A stretch of 64,000 bases of DNA, taken from NCBI RefSeq assembly GCF_021474425.1, contig NZ_JAKEIP010000004.1:1-64000 (forward strand), given 5' to 3'. Under the pieces are notes generated by a model, which saw only the letters and a list, made by a program, of their open reading frames with translations, was not told where the DNA came from and did not search any database. The DNA comes from Streptomyces muensis (GTDB lineage Bacteria; Actinomycetota; Actinomycetes; Streptomycetales; Streptomycetaceae). The translations under genes were made by a program, and so were the position numbers. This document shows positions 42,471 through 51,503 of this stretch, piece after piece; the first letter of the stretch is position 1; each line of letters opens with the position of its first letter.

Positions 42471-43439
42471 TCAGGTGGCATAGGGCCGGTAGACCATCAC
42501 TCGGTCGAGCACTCCGTCGTAACGACGATGGATCTCGGCCGGCAAGGCCTCGGATGGCGCCTCCACACTGAATTCCGCGAGAAGGTCGTCATCGATCAGA
42601 TCGGCCATCGCGTCCCACTCCCCCGCCCGGGACATGGCCCGCAGCCGGGCCGCGAGGTCATCGCGACCGTAGTGGCCGAGGACGTCACGGTAGGCGGGCG
42701 TGGAGGCGTAGAAGGCGATCTGCCGCCGGACCGCGCGGCGAGCGGCATCCAGCGACGACTCGTCGTCGCCGGTGATCACCATGACCGGACAGGACAGCTC
42801 GAAGTCCGCGGCCGCCGTGGACGAGATCCGCGGCCCGATCACCTCGCGCAGAATCCTCGGGGAGGACAGCGGGTGCGCGATCAGTCCGTCGGCGGTCCGC
42901 GCCGCGACCTCGCACATGCGCGGCCCCACCGCCGCGAGGTGGATCCGCGGCGGACCGTGCCCGCTCGGACCTGGGTCGAAAGCCGGTGTCATGAGGGTGT
43001 GCCGGTAGAAGCGTCCCCGGAAGTCCAGCGGCGCGTTCTCGTTCCAGCAGGCCCAGATCGCACGGAGCGCGGCGACATACTCACGCATGCGGTCGGCCGG
43101 GTGGTCAAACGGTTCTCCGAACCGTTTGACCACATGAGCGCCCACCTGGCTGCCCAGGCCGAGGACCAGCCGGCCTCCCGCATAGCGGTTGAGCTCATGG
43201 GCCATGTGCGCGACGACCATGGGGTTGCGCACCAACGCCACCGCGACGGCCGTGCCCAGGCGGAGACGGGTGGTGTGTTCCGCGGCCAGGGCCAGCGGCA
43301 GGAACGGCTCCGTATGGGCCTCCAGGGTCCACAGGCCCTCGTACCCCGCCTGCTCCGCGTCGACGGCGACCCGGCGCGCGTCCTCAAGGCGCAGTCCCGC
43401 ACCTGTGTAGAGGTCGATCGCGACATGTGGACGTCTCAT
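42471..43439 (-). CDS. LLM class F420-dependent-type oxidoreductase
   Basis: The protein has 322 residues from the ATG at 43439. It has a luciferase-like TIM barrel: 'YEGLWTLEAHTEPFLPLALAAEHT', 'LRLGTAVAVALVRNPMVVAHMAHELNRYAGGRLVLGLGSQVGAHV', 'RIHLAAVGPRMCEVAARTADGLIAHPLSSPR'. This matches the actinobacterial TIGR03617-type F420-dependent group. The exact reaction is unknown; reduction or oxidation of an acyl intermediate is likely. Last gene of the nine-gene operon; its start overlaps the enoyl-CoA hydratase stop (ATGA). Confidence 0.85.
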   Translation of the reverse strand: MRRPHVAIDLYTGAGLRLEDARRVAVDAEQAGYEGLWTLEAHTEPFLPLALAAEHTTRLRLGTAVAVALVRNPMVVAHMAHELNRYAGGRLVLGLGSQVGAHVVKRFGEPFDHPADRMREYVAALRAIWACWNENAPLDFRGRFYRHTLMTPAFDPGPSGHGPPRIHLAAVGPRMCEVAARTADGLIAHPLSSPRILREVIGPRISSTAAADFELSCPVMVITGDDESSLDAARRAVRRQIAFYASTPAYRDVLGHYGRDDLAARLRAMSRAGEWDAMADLIDDDLLAEFSVEAPSEALPAEIHRRYDGVLDRVMVYRPYAT

Positions 43440-44239
43440 GCCGACCCGTACCGGGGGGCGCGTCGTTCCAGGAACGCCTGGATTCCCTCCAGCATGTCCG
43501 AGCCTTTCCAAAGTCGGCGGAACTCCTCGATGCCCTCGTCCACCGCCTGCTGCCAGGGGCGGGACTCGCAGCGCTGCACCGCGAACTTGACCGCGGACAC
43601 GCTGGTGGGACTGCGACGAGCGATGACGGCGGTCACCTCGTCGACGCGTTCGACGAGACCGTCGGACGGGACGACCTCGCTCACCAGGCCCGCCTGGGCG
43701 AGCTGGTGCGCGTCGAGTACCTCGGCCAGCATCAGGATCCGCCGGGCTCGCGTCGCTCCGACCGCGTTGACCAGCCCCGCCTCTCCGCCGACGGCGGGGG
43801 CGAGGCCGCGGCGGGAGTGCGCGTCACAGAATGTCGCCGCTTCCGAGGCGATCACCAGGTCGCATCCCATGAGCAGTTCGAAGCCGCCCGCGAAACAGGC
43901 GCCGTTGACCGCGGCGATCGTCGGCCGACCGGAGTCGCGCAGTCGACCCAGAGCACTGGCCAGCGGGCGCAGCAGCTCCTCGACGAAGAGTTCGCACCCG
44001 TCCGGGTCGTCGAGCCGCTCCCGCAGGTGGGCCAGATCCGCGCCGGCGCAGAACGCGTCGCCGGCTCCGGTGATCACGACAGCCCGCACGCGCGGATCGC
44101 TGTCGCACGCGTCCAGCGCCCGATGGAGATCGCCGATGAGGGCAGGGGTGAGCGCGTTGCGCTTGTCGGGCCGGTTCAGGGTGATCCATCCGCCCGCGCC
44201 GCGGCGGGTGAAGCGGACCAGTGTGTCGTCGTCTGTCAT
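43436..44239 (-). CDS. Enoyl-CoA hydratase/isomerase
   Basis: A 267-residue crotonase-fold protein. The N-terminal part is 'GWITLNRPDKRNALTPALIGDLHRAL', the first oxyanion loop is FCAGADLAHLRE, and the second is 'TIAAVNGACFAGGFELLMGCDLVIAS'. The following helix has 'CDAHSRRGLAPAVGGEAGL', where one catalytic Glu is expected; the second is less clear. It hydrates or isomerises an enoyl-CoA made by the acyl-CoA dehydrogenase encoded three bases upstream. Translational coupling on both sides. Confidence 0.88.
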   Translation of the reverse strand: MTDDDTLVRFTRRGAGGWITLNRPDKRNALTPALIGDLHRALDACDSDPRVRAVVITGAGDAFCAGADLAHLRERLDDPDGCELFVEELLRPLASALGRLRDSGRPTIAAVNGACFAGGFELLMGCDLVIASEAATFCDAHSRRGLAPAVGGEAGLVNAVGATRARRILMLAEVLDAHQLAQAGLVSEVVPSDGLVERVDEVTAVIARRSPTSVSAVKFAVQRCESRPWQQAVDEGIEEFRRLWKGSDMLEGIQAFLERRAPRYGSA

Positions 44240-44242
44240 GGC

Positions 44243-45397
44243 TCAGTACGACCTCGGCAATCCGAGCGAGTGCTGCGCGACGTAGTTGAGCACCATCTCC
44301 CGGCTGACCGGGGCGATACGCAGCAACCGGACGATGCCCCACAGGGGCAGCAGACCGAACTCGGTGCTCAGGCCGTTGCCGCCGTGGGTCTGGATCGCGG
44401 CGTCGACGGCGGCGTATGCGGCCTCGGCGGCGGCGTACTTCGCCTCGTTCGACGCCTCGCCCGCCGGCAGGCCGTGGTCGTGCAGCCACGCGGCCTTCGC
44501 CGTCATCAGCGCGGCGAGGTCGACCTCGATCTTCGCCTTGGCCAGGGCGTGCGAGACGCCTTGGTGGGTGCCGATCGGCCGGCCCCACACCTCGCGGTTG
44601 CGGGCGTACTCCGAAGCGAGGGCCAGCGCGCGCCTGCCGATCCCCACGCAGATCGCGGCCCCGGTGATCCGTTCCGGGTTGAGCCCGTGGAACACCTGTT
44701 GGAAACCCTCGTTCTCCACGCCGATCAACTGCTGGGCGTCAAGGCGTACGTCGTCGAAGAACAGCGTGTACTGCTTCTCCGGCAGCGACGCGGCCACCGG
44801 CAGTTCGTTCGCGGTCAGACCGGGGCTGTCGGTCGGGACGAGGAACAACGACATGAGGCCCTTGCCCGTGGCGGGCTCCGTGCCGGTACGGGCCACGACG
44901 ACGAGCGCGTCCGCCTCGTCGACTCCGGAGATGTAGTACTTCGTGCCGCGCAGCACCCAGCCGTCGCCGTCGCGTCGCGCGTGGGTGGAGAGCTGGTGGG
45001 TGTTCGAGCCGGCGTCGGGCTCGGTGATCGCGAAGACCACCTTGCGTTCGCCGGTGGCCATGCCTGGAAGCCAGGTCTGTTGCTGCTCCGGGCTGCCGTA
45101 GCGCGACAGGACCTCCCCGGAGATCGCGCTCGACACGAGCAGGAGCAGCAGCGGGGCGCCCTGCGCCGCGGTCTCCTCACAGACCAGGGCCAGTTCGGTG
45201 ATGCCTGCCCCGCCGCCGCCGAATCGCTCCGGCATGTTGATGCCGATGAATCCCTTGCGGCCGAGGATCTGCCACAATTCGTCGGTGGGCGTGTGCTTGT
45301 CGGCGTGTTCGGTGTAGTACGCGCCCCCGTACGGGGTGGCGATCTTGGCTACGGTCTCCCGGATCGCACGATGGTCCGGGTTCTCGGCGAACTCCAC
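44243..45397 (-). CDS. Acyl-CoA dehydrogenase
   Basis: A 384-residue flavoenzyme. Substrate and FAD motifs are FAITEPDAGSNTHQLSTHARR and 'WVLRGTKYYISGVDEADALVVVART', followed by the C-terminal helical domain 'FQQVFHGLNPERITGAAICVGIGRRALALASEYARNREVWGRPIGTHQGVSHALAKA' and 'IQTHGGNGLSTEFGL'. It introduces a double bond alpha-beta to the CoA thioester. In an Atu/Liu-like pathway it would act before the carboxylase (citronellyl- or isovaleryl-CoA dehydrogenase role). It is 42 bases downstream of the TetR stop, in the same operon. Confidence 0.92.
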   Translation of the reverse strand: MEFAENPDHRAIRETVAKIATPYGGAYYTEHADKHTPTDELWQILGRKGFIGINMPERFGGGGAGITELALVCEETAAQGAPLLLLLVSSAISGEVLSRYGSPEQQQTWLPGMATGERKVVFAITEPDAGSNTHQLSTHARRDGDGWVLRGTKYYISGVDEADALVVVARTGTEPATGKGLMSLFLVPTDSPGLTANELPVAASLPEKQYTLFFDDVRLDAQQLIGVENEGFQQVFHGLNPERITGAAICVGIGRRALALASEYARNREVWGRPIGTHQGVSHALAKAKIEVDLAALMTAKAAWLHDHGLPAGEASNEAKYAAAEAAYAAVDAAIQTHGGNGLSTEFGLLPLWGIVRLLRIAPVSREMVLNYVAQHSLGLPRSY

Positions 45398-45439
45398 AGC
45401 CGTCAGCGCTCCAATCGTGGTCGTGTCGGCGAAGGGGCC

Positions 45440-46051
45440 TCAGCGGCCGACATCGGGAATGAACAAGGTCGCCTCGGCCGCGGCGGCCATCAGTTTGGCC
45501 AGCCGGTCGTCGGGGACACCGCTCTGGTAGAACAACGTCGAGTGCACGGCGCCGATCGCCGCGTGCACCAGTGCGCGCAGGACCGCGTCGTCCACGTCGG
45601 GCCGGAGGACTTCGAGGACATGGACCCATTCCTCGATGTAGAGGCGCTGCTTGCGCCGCAGCCGGTGGCTGTCGTCGGCCGGCAGGTTGGTCATCTCGTT
45701 GTGATAGACGCGCATGAGTGTGCGGTCGCCGAGCGTGATGCGGACATGCGCGCCGATGAGCTCCCTCAGGGTCTGCGACGGCTCCAGCTCACGGGCGAGG
45801 ATGTCGTTGGCGGCGTGGGTCAGGTCGTCGATGACCCGGTCGAACATCGCCACCAGCACGGCCGGCTTTCCGCCGAAGTGACGGTAGATGCCTGAGCCGA
45901 CGATGCCCGCCGCCGCCCCGATGTCGGACATGCCCACCTCGTGGTAGCCGCGTTCGGCCACCAGTCGCGCCGCCGCGGCGAGGATGCGCTGACGCCGGTC
46001 GGGATCGCGTCGGCGGGGCGCGGTGTTCGAGGGGGCGGGGGCGTCGCTCAT
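45440..46051 (-). CDS. TetR family regulator within the acyl-CoA operon
   Basis: A 203-residue protein with the TetR domain 'RRQRILAAAARLVAERGYHEVGMSDIGAAAGIVGSGIYRHFGGK'. The C-terminal part contains HNEMTNLP and a typical KstR2/FadR-like helical ligand domain that often binds acyl-CoA. Its ATG overlaps the AtuA stop (ATGA), so it is co-transcribed with the catabolic genes. It is the likely ligand of the two TTAGTGA-N8-TCACTAA-type sites at 53200 and 53377, creating substrate-induced autoregulation. Confidence 0.9.
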   Translation of the reverse strand: MSDAPAPSNTAPRRRDPDRRQRILAAAARLVAERGYHEVGMSDIGAAAGIVGSGIYRHFGGKPAVLVAMFDRVIDDLTHAANDILARELEPSQTLRELIGAHVRITLGDRTLMRVYHNEMTNLPADDSHRLRRKQRLYIEEWVHVLEVLRPDVDDAVLRALVHAAIGAVHSTLFYQSGVPDDRLAKLMAAAAEATLFIPDVGR

Positions 46052-47853
46052 GGTGTTCCTCCGTCGAGCAGGTCCTGCGGCATCGGTACCAGCCGCGACC
46101 GGACATACTCTCCCAGTCCCTTCGCCTGTGGATCGGGGCGTGTGGAGGAGGCCACGCCCTCGCCGAGCAGCCCGGCTATCACGAAGTTCAGCGCGTGCAG
46201 ATTCGGAAGCTCGTAGCGGCGGATCTCAAGGTCCTTCGCCTCGGGCAGCAGTTCACGCAGCCGGTCGGGCGTGAGATGGTCGCGCAGCCACCGGTATCCG
46301 GCTTCGTCGCGGGTCCACAGGCCGACGTTGGCGTTGCCGCCCTTGTCGCCGGAGCGGGCCGCGCAGATCCGTCCGAGCGGTGCCTCGATCAGGCGCTCGC
46401 TGACGGATGTCGACGGCGGCGTCTGGGGCTCGATGCGACGAAGCGGCTGGTCAGCGGCGTGTGCTTCGGCGACGGTGGCGGGGACGCCGACCCGCGTGCC
46501 GTCGGGCAGCACGACCACGTGTGACACCTCGCCGGCCGGCACGAGAGTCGGCCAGTACACGCCGTAGGAGCTCTCGGTGGACGGCGGGGTCGTGGTGTGG
46601 AAACCCGCGTAGCCGCCGAGGGCCAGCTCCATGGTGGCGTTGGAGAAGCGCCGTCCGACCTTGCGCGGATCACGGTCCTTGACGGTGATTCGCAGATGGG
46701 CGGTCGCCTGTTCGTTGCTGGGAGCGTCGGGGCGATCGAAGCGCAGCAGCCGCACGTCGACGTCGTCGAACTGGTCGCGGCCGCCGAGAACGGCGAACAG
46801 TTCGTCCTGCGCCCAGGCCGCCTTTTCCTCGATGTCCAAGCCGGTGAGCACCAGGGTCATCGTGTTGCGGTAGCCGCCGAGGAAGTTCACGCAGACCTTG
46901 AGGGTCTCCGGCGGCGGCGTGCCACGGGTGCCCGAGATCCGGACCCGGTGCGGCCCCTGCTGTTCCAGGGTGACCGTGTCGAAGTGCGCGACCACGTCCG
47001 GGTTGAGGTACGCGGGCTCGGCGATCTCGTAGAGCAGTTGCGCGGTGACGGTGCCGACGGAGACCAGCCCTCCGGTGTCCTCGTGTTTGGTGATCACGCT
47101 GGTGCCGTCGCTCGCGATCTCGGCGATCGGGAAGCCGGGGTAGCGCCGGTCGGTGACCTCGTGCAGATGGGAGTAGTTGCCGCCGGTCGCCTGCGGGCCG
47201 CACTCGATGACATGGCCCGCGGCCAGCGCTCCGGCGAGCTGGTCGAGATCGTGACGCTGCCAGCCGTGCCACCAGGCCGCGGGTCCGGTGACCAGGGACG
47301 CGTCGGTGACGCGCGGGCAGATCACGATGTCGGCGCCGGCGTGCAGGGCTGTGGTGATGCCCCAGCCGCCGAGGTAGGCGTTGGCGGTGACGGGCTTGCC
47401 GTCGGCGTGCGCGAGGGGCTGCCCGGTGTCCACGTGGGCGAGCGGGTGTCCGGCGGCCATCAGCTCGTCGATGCGCGGCAACAGGTCGTCGCCCGTCACG
47501 TAGGCGATTTTCGGGTGCAGGCCCAGCCGTTCGGCGAGGGCGGTGAACTGACCGGCCAGCCCGGACGGGTTGAGCCCGCCGGCGTTGTTCACGATCTTGA
47601 TGCCGCGGTCTAGGCAGGTTCCGAGCACCTGCTCGAGCTGGCCCAGCACAGTCTTGGCATAGCCGGCGTCGGGGTCCTTCTGCCGTGCCTTCCAGAGGAT
47701 CAGCATGGTCAGTTCGGCCAGGTAGTCACCGGTGAGCACGTCGATGGGACCGCCCTCGACCATCTCCCGCGCGGCTTCGGGACGGTCACCGAGGAAGCCG
47801 GAGGAGTTGCCGATCCGCACCGGACGGCGGGCAGTGGTGGCGTCGGATCGCAT
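46048..47853 (-). CDS. atuA: AtuA family protein (acyclic terpene utilisation, DUF1446)
   Basis: A 601-residue protein of the AtuA/DUF1446 family. It has the start 'VRIGNSSGFLGDRPEAAREMVEGGPIDVLTGDYLAELTMLIL', 'KIVNNAGGLNP', 'ADIVICPRVTDASLVTGPAAWW', 'GHVIECGPQATGGNYS', 'FPIAEIASDGT', and a C-terminal domain with 'GRICAARSGDKGGNANVGLW'. The biochemical role of AtuA is not established. In Pseudomonas it is required for citronellol/geraniol breakdown and is encoded with geranyl-CoA carboxylase. Here too it lies with a biotin-dependent carboxylase, hydratases and an acyl-CoA dehydrogenase. The two-domain length (AtuA plus a C-terminal extension) is common in actinobacteria. Confidence 0.9.
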   Translation of the reverse strand: MRSDATTARRPVRIGNSSGFLGDRPEAAREMVEGGPIDVLTGDYLAELTMLILWKARQKDPDAGYAKTVLGQLEQVLGTCLDRGIKIVNNAGGLNPSGLAGQFTALAERLGLHPKIAYVTGDDLLPRIDELMAAGHPLAHVDTGQPLAHADGKPVTANAYLGGWGITTALHAGADIVICPRVTDASLVTGPAAWWHGWQRHDLDQLAGALAAGHVIECGPQATGGNYSHLHEVTDRRYPGFPIAEIASDGTSVITKHEDTGGLVSVGTVTAQLLYEIAEPAYLNPDVVAHFDTVTLEQQGPHRVRISGTRGTPPPETLKVCVNFLGGYRNTMTLVLTGLDIEEKAAWAQDELFAVLGGRDQFDDVDVRLLRFDRPDAPSNEQATAHLRITVKDRDPRKVGRRFSNATMELALGGYAGFHTTTPPSTESSYGVYWPTLVPAGEVSHVVVLPDGTRVGVPATVAEAHAADQPLRRIEPQTPPSTSVSERLIEAPLGRICAARSGDKGGNANVGLWTRDEAGYRWLRDHLTPDRLRELLPEAKDLEIRRYELPNLHALNFVIAGLLGEGVASSTRPDPQAKGLGEYVRSRLVPMPQDLLDGGTP

Positions 47854-47854
47854 C

Positions 47855-48727
47855 TCAGAGTCCTTCTTGTGGGGCCGTGGCCGGTGCTGTGGCGTGCGGC
47901 CGTGTGTGCGTGTGGACGGCGCCGGGTGCGCGCCCCGGGCCGGCCGGGCCCGCGAAGGCCTGGGCGATCACGATCCACTGCTTCGCCGTGGCGCCCGTGA
48001 CCTGGAGGGAGGTGTCGTCGCGGTGGCGGCGCTGGGTGACGACGAGGCAGAACTCCAGTGCGTCACCGGTGACCCGGTCGGAGGCGTCCTGCGGTCCCCA
48101 GTCCCAGCGCTGTCCGTCCGGGCCGGCCAGTTCGACGCGGATCGGGTTGTGCGGGACCTCCAGCCCGTTGACTCCGTAGGCGTACCGCAGGGCGCGGACG
48201 CCCAGGTCCGCGATGTGGCGTAGACGTGCGGTCGGTGTCCGGGCGACGTCCATCGTGTCGAGGACGTCCTGACCATGCGCCCAGGTCTCCATCAGCCGTG
48301 CCGTGACCGAGGACGCGGGGCTCATCGACGGCCCGAACCAGGGCAGCCGCGCTGCGGGATCGACCTGCTGGAAGGCCGTGATCAGCCTCGCGCGGGACCG
48401 GTCGAACCAGGTGAGCAGGTCACTCGGCGCCATGTCGTGGAACTGCCTGGCGATGCGGTCCGGGAAGTCCTCTCCACCGGCGACCAGCTCGGCCGCCTCG
48501 GCCCGGAAGCGGTCGGGGTCGGTGAGCGAGGCCCGGGTCACGTCGTCGAAGTAAGCCAGGTGGGTGATCTGGTCGAGTACCGTCCAGCCCGCCGCCGGGG
48601 TCTGCCGAGTCCAGTCGTCCTCCGTCAGCGAGCTGAGGACACCGCGCAGTTCGGCGGTCTCGGAGCGGAGATCGCCCACGAGGGAGGTGATCAGTCCGGT
48701 GCCCGATCCGGGCGTGGCGACGGCCAT
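47855..48727 (-). CDS. TIGR03084 family DinB-like metal-binding protein
   Basis: The protein has 290 residues from the ATG at 48727, which shares one base with the preceding stop (TGATG). It has the N-terminal DinB/maleylpyruvate-isomerase helical bundle, 'DDWTRQTPAAGWTVLDQITHLAYFDD'. 'RLMETWAHGQDVLDTM' carries the conserved His ligand. The C-terminal part has 'WDWGPQDASDRVTGDALEFCLVVTQRRHRDDTSLQVTGATAKQWIVIAQAFAG', diagnostic for TIGR03084. A thiol-dependent isomerase-like role is possible but unproven. It is regularly found with AtuA and acyl-CoA carboxylase genes in actinobacteria. The Pro/Thr/His-rich C-terminal tail is probably disordered. Confidence 0.87.
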   Translation of the reverse strand: MAVATPGSGTGLITSLVGDLRSETAELRGVLSSLTEDDWTRQTPAAGWTVLDQITHLAYFDDVTRASLTDPDRFRAEAAELVAGGEDFPDRIARQFHDMAPSDLLTWFDRSRARLITAFQQVDPAARLPWFGPSMSPASSVTARLMETWAHGQDVLDTMDVARTPTARLRHIADLGVRALRYAYGVNGLEVPHNPIRVELAGPDGQRWDWGPQDASDRVTGDALEFCLVVTQRRHRDDTSLQVTGATAKQWIVIAQAFAGPAGPGRAPGAVHTHTRPHATAPATAPQEGL

Positions 48728-49491
48728 CAGCGCCCGCTCCAGACCGGGGTGCGCTTGTCGCGGAAGGCGGCGGGGCCCTCCTGCGCGTCCTGGCTGGTGT
48801 AGACGGGCTCCCAGATCCGCTCGGCCTCGTCGAACGCCTCGGTGAGACCCATATGGGCCGAGAGGTAGGCGGTCTTCTTGGCCGCGCGCACGGACAGCGG
48901 TGCGTTGGCGGCGATGCGCTCCGCGAGCGCCTGGGTCTCGCCGCGCAGGTCGGCGTCCGGTACGACCTTGTTCACCAGACCGACCTCGTAGGCGCGTGCC
49001 GCGCTGAGCGGGTCGCCGGTGAGCAGGATCTCCAGCGCGACGCGCGGCCCGACGAGCCAGGACAACGGGGCAGCCCACGGTGACCCACGGCCGACCTTGA
49101 CCTCGGTGATCGCGAACCGGGCGGACTCGGCGGCCACGCACAGGTCGCAGTTCTGGGCGAGCAGGAAGCCACCGGCGTAGGCGACGCCATTGACCGCGGC
49201 GATGGTGGGCTTCTCGATCCGGATGTTGCGGCCGAACTGCGGTACGAAGTCCAGGGGCGGGACGGTGAGCGAGGTCTCGGCCATCTCCTTGAGATCCCCG
49301 CCGGCGCAGAACGCGCGGTCACCGGATCCGGTCAGTACCAACACCTTGGCCGAGTCGTCGTCATTGAAGCGACGCACCCCGGCGAACAGGCCCTCGCGCA
49401 CCGCCTTGCTCAGCGCGTTGCGGGCTTCGGGCCGGTTGATGGTCAGCCAGGCGACACCGTTCACGACGTCGTAGGTGACGGGCTCAGTCAT
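48727..49491 (-). CDS. Enoyl-CoA hydratase/isomerase
   Basis: The protein has 254 residues from the ATG at 49491. Crotonase pattern: 'VAWLTINRPEARNALSKAVREGL', FCAGGDLKEMAE, 'IEKPTIAAVNGVAYAGGFLLAQNCDLCVA', then 'FAITEVKVGRGSPWAAPLSWLVG' and 'PLSAARAYEVGLVNKVV'. The catalytic Glu pair is not obvious (Glu in ITEVKVG only), so an AtuE/isohexenylglutaconyl-CoA-hydratase-like or methylglutaconyl-CoA role is a guess from context. Its start overlaps the carboxylase alpha stop by eight bases. Confidence 0.88.
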   Translation of the reverse strand: MTEPVTYDVVNGVAWLTINRPEARNALSKAVREGLFAGVRRFNDDDSAKVLVLTGSGDRAFCAGGDLKEMAETSLTVPPLDFVPQFGRNIRIEKPTIAAVNGVAYAGGFLLAQNCDLCVAAESARFAITEVKVGRGSPWAAPLSWLVGPRVALEILLTGDPLSAARAYEVGLVNKVVPDADLRGETQALAERIAANAPLSVRAAKKTAYLSAHMGLTEAFDEAERIWEPVYTSQDAQEGPAAFRDKRTPVWSGR

Positions 49492-51496
49492 CGCGCTCCT
49501 CCTCGGCTTCCTTGTCCTCGACGACGGCGAGCACGGCGCCGCTGTCGACCTGTGTCCCGACGCCGACCGGCAGGGCGGTGACGACACCGGCTCCGGGGGT
49601 GCGGATGGCGTGTTCCATCTTCATGGCCTCGATCACGAGGATCGTGGCTCCGGCTGCCACGCTGTCGCCGACGGCCGCGTCGATCCGTACGACCGTGCCC
49701 GGCATCGATGCGGTCAGCGAACCCGCCGGTGCGGTGGTGGAGGGGTCGGGGAAGCGCTCGACCTCGATGAGTGCGTCGTGTCCCAGAGCGCTGTCGACAT
49801 AGGCCGTCGCACCCACGCGGGTCACGTCGATGACGCGACGGATGCCGGCGCACACCAGGTCGACCCGGGTCGGGGTCGCCGAGAGCAGGGCCGTCTCCGT
49901 GACGATGCCTCCCTCGACCGTGGCCGTGAGCCCGTCGCGGTCCAGACGGTAGGTCACGTCGATGGGCCGGCCGTGCTGTTCGAAGGCGACCGTCTGCGGC
50001 GCGCTCGGGTTGTTGCGGAAGCCGGAGGGCAGGCCGGCCAGCACGGGAGCCTCGGCGCGGCGGGCGGCCTGGGCGGCCAAGGCCGCGGCGAGCACATGCG
50101 TGGCACGCGCCTCCTGGCCGCGTACGGGAACGAGCTTGTCGTAGGCGTGTCGCTCCAGGTAGCCGGTGTCGATGGCGCCGGCCGCGAACTCGTCCTCGCG
50201 CAGGATGCCGACCAGCAGGTCGCGGTTGGTGGTGACACCGTGCAGGCGTGCCCTCGACAGCGCTCCGGCCAGCAGCCGCCGGGCGTCGTCGCGCGAGGGG
50301 CCGTAGCCGATGACTTTGGCGAGCATCGAGTCGTAGAACGTGGAGACCCGGGTGCCCGAGGCGAAGCCCGTGTCGATGCGCAGCCCGTCGACCCGGGGGA
50401 ACTCGAAGGTGTGCACGGCGCCGCTGGTCGGCAGGTAGCCGGCGGCGGCGTCCTCGGCGTAGAGGCGTGCCTCGATGGCGTGGCCGGTGATGCGTGCCTC
50501 GATGGCCTCGTCCGGGATCGGCCTGCCCGCGGCGATGTCGAGCTGCAGCTTGACCAGGTCGATGCCGGTGATCATTTCGGTCACCGGGTGCTCGACCTGC
50601 AGGCGCGTGTTGACCTCAAGGAAGTAGAACCGGCCGAAGGCGTCGAGGACGAACTCGACGGTGCCGGCGCCGACGTAGCCGATGGCCTTGCCCGCGGCGA
50701 CGGCCGCCTGGCAGAGCTCGGCGCGCAGCGCGTCGTCGACGACGGGCGACGGCGCCTCTTCGATGATCTTCTGGTAGCGCCGCTGGATCGAGCATTCGCG
50801 TTCGAAGAGGTGGACGACCGTGCCGGCCCGGTCCCCGAGGATCTGGACCTCGATATGCCGCGGCGATTCGACGAACCGTTCGAGGAAGACCGTGCCATCG
50901 CCGAACGCCGAGGCGGCCTCGCGTCGCGCGCTGGCCACGGCCGCCTCGATCTCGTCGAGGTCGTGGACGATACGCATGCCCCGCCCGCCGCCGCCGAAGG
51001 CGGCCTTGACCAGTACGGGCGTTCCGATCTCCGCGGCGGCCGCCCGCAACCGCGCCGCGTCGGGCTCCCGGTCGCCGTCGAAGACCGCGCCCGGCAGTAC
51101 CGGGACGCCGGCCGCGCGCATCAGTTCCTTCGCCGCGGTCTTGGACCCCATCGCGTCGATGGCCTCGGGCGTCGGTCCGACGAAGGTGATGCCGGCCGCC
51201 GCGCACCGCCGTGCGAAGTCGGCGTTCTCGGAGAGGAAGCCGTAACCGGGATGGATGGCATCGGCTCCGGTGCGGCGCGCCGCGTCGATGAGGAGGTCGG
51301 CACGCAGATAGGTCTCGGCCGGGGTGTTGCCGGGCAGCCGCACGGCTTCGTCGGCGTCGGTCACGAAGGGGAGCCCGGCGTCGGCGTCGGAGTACACCGC
51401 GACGGTCGCGATGTCCATGGCGCGGCAGGTGCGGAACACCCGCGACGCGATCTCGCCGCGGTTGGCGACGAGCAGCTTCTGGATCGTCACTGTCAT
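49484..51496 (-). CDS. Biotin-dependent acyl-CoA carboxylase alpha subunit (biotin carboxylase + BCCP)
   Basis: The protein has 670 residues from the ATG at 51496. The biotin-carboxylase part has 'KLLVANRGEIASRVFRTCRAM', the ATP-grasp glycine loop FGGGGRGMRIV, 'ERECSIQRRYQKIIEEAPSP' and 'FYFLEVNTRLQVEHPVTEMITGIDLVKLQL'. It ends with a biotinyl carrier domain with EAMKMEH, the biotinylated Lys being Lys626. This layout is that of MCC/GCC/PCC alpha subunits. It carboxylates biotin with bicarbonate and ATP for the beta subunit encoded seven bases upstream. BioY at 57100 would supply the biotin. Confidence 0.93.
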   Translation of the reverse strand: MTVTIQKLLVANRGEIASRVFRTCRAMDIATVAVYSDADAGLPFVTDADEAVRLPGNTPAETYLRADLLIDAARRTGADAIHPGYGFLSENADFARRCAAAGITFVGPTPEAIDAMGSKTAAKELMRAAGVPVLPGAVFDGDREPDAARLRAAAAEIGTPVLVKAAFGGGGRGMRIVHDLDEIEAAVASARREAASAFGDGTVFLERFVESPRHIEVQILGDRAGTVVHLFERECSIQRRYQKIIEEAPSPVVDDALRAELCQAAVAAGKAIGYVGAGTVEFVLDAFGRFYFLEVNTRLQVEHPVTEMITGIDLVKLQLDIAAGRPIPDEAIEARITGHAIEARLYAEDAAAGYLPTSGAVHTFEFPRVDGLRIDTGFASGTRVSTFYDSMLAKVIGYGPSRDDARRLLAGALSRARLHGVTTNRDLLVGILREDEFAAGAIDTGYLERHAYDKLVPVRGQEARATHVLAAALAAQAARRAEAPVLAGLPSGFRNNPSAPQTVAFEQHGRPIDVTYRLDRDGLTATVEGGIVTETALLSATPTRVDLVCAGIRRVIDVTRVGATAYVDSALGHDALIEVERFPDPSTTAPAGSLTASMPGTVVRIDAAVGDSVAAGATILVIEAMKMEHAIRTPGAGVVTALPVGVGTQVDSGAVLAVVEDKEAEEERDD

Positions 51497-51503
51497 CCTG
51501 CTT

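Noticed and set aside
42459..45895. Two very long plus-strand frames opposite the acyl-CoA operon
   Set aside because: They cover LLM oxidoreductase, hydratase, acyl-CoA dehydrogenase and TetR genes that carry clear motifs on the minus strand.
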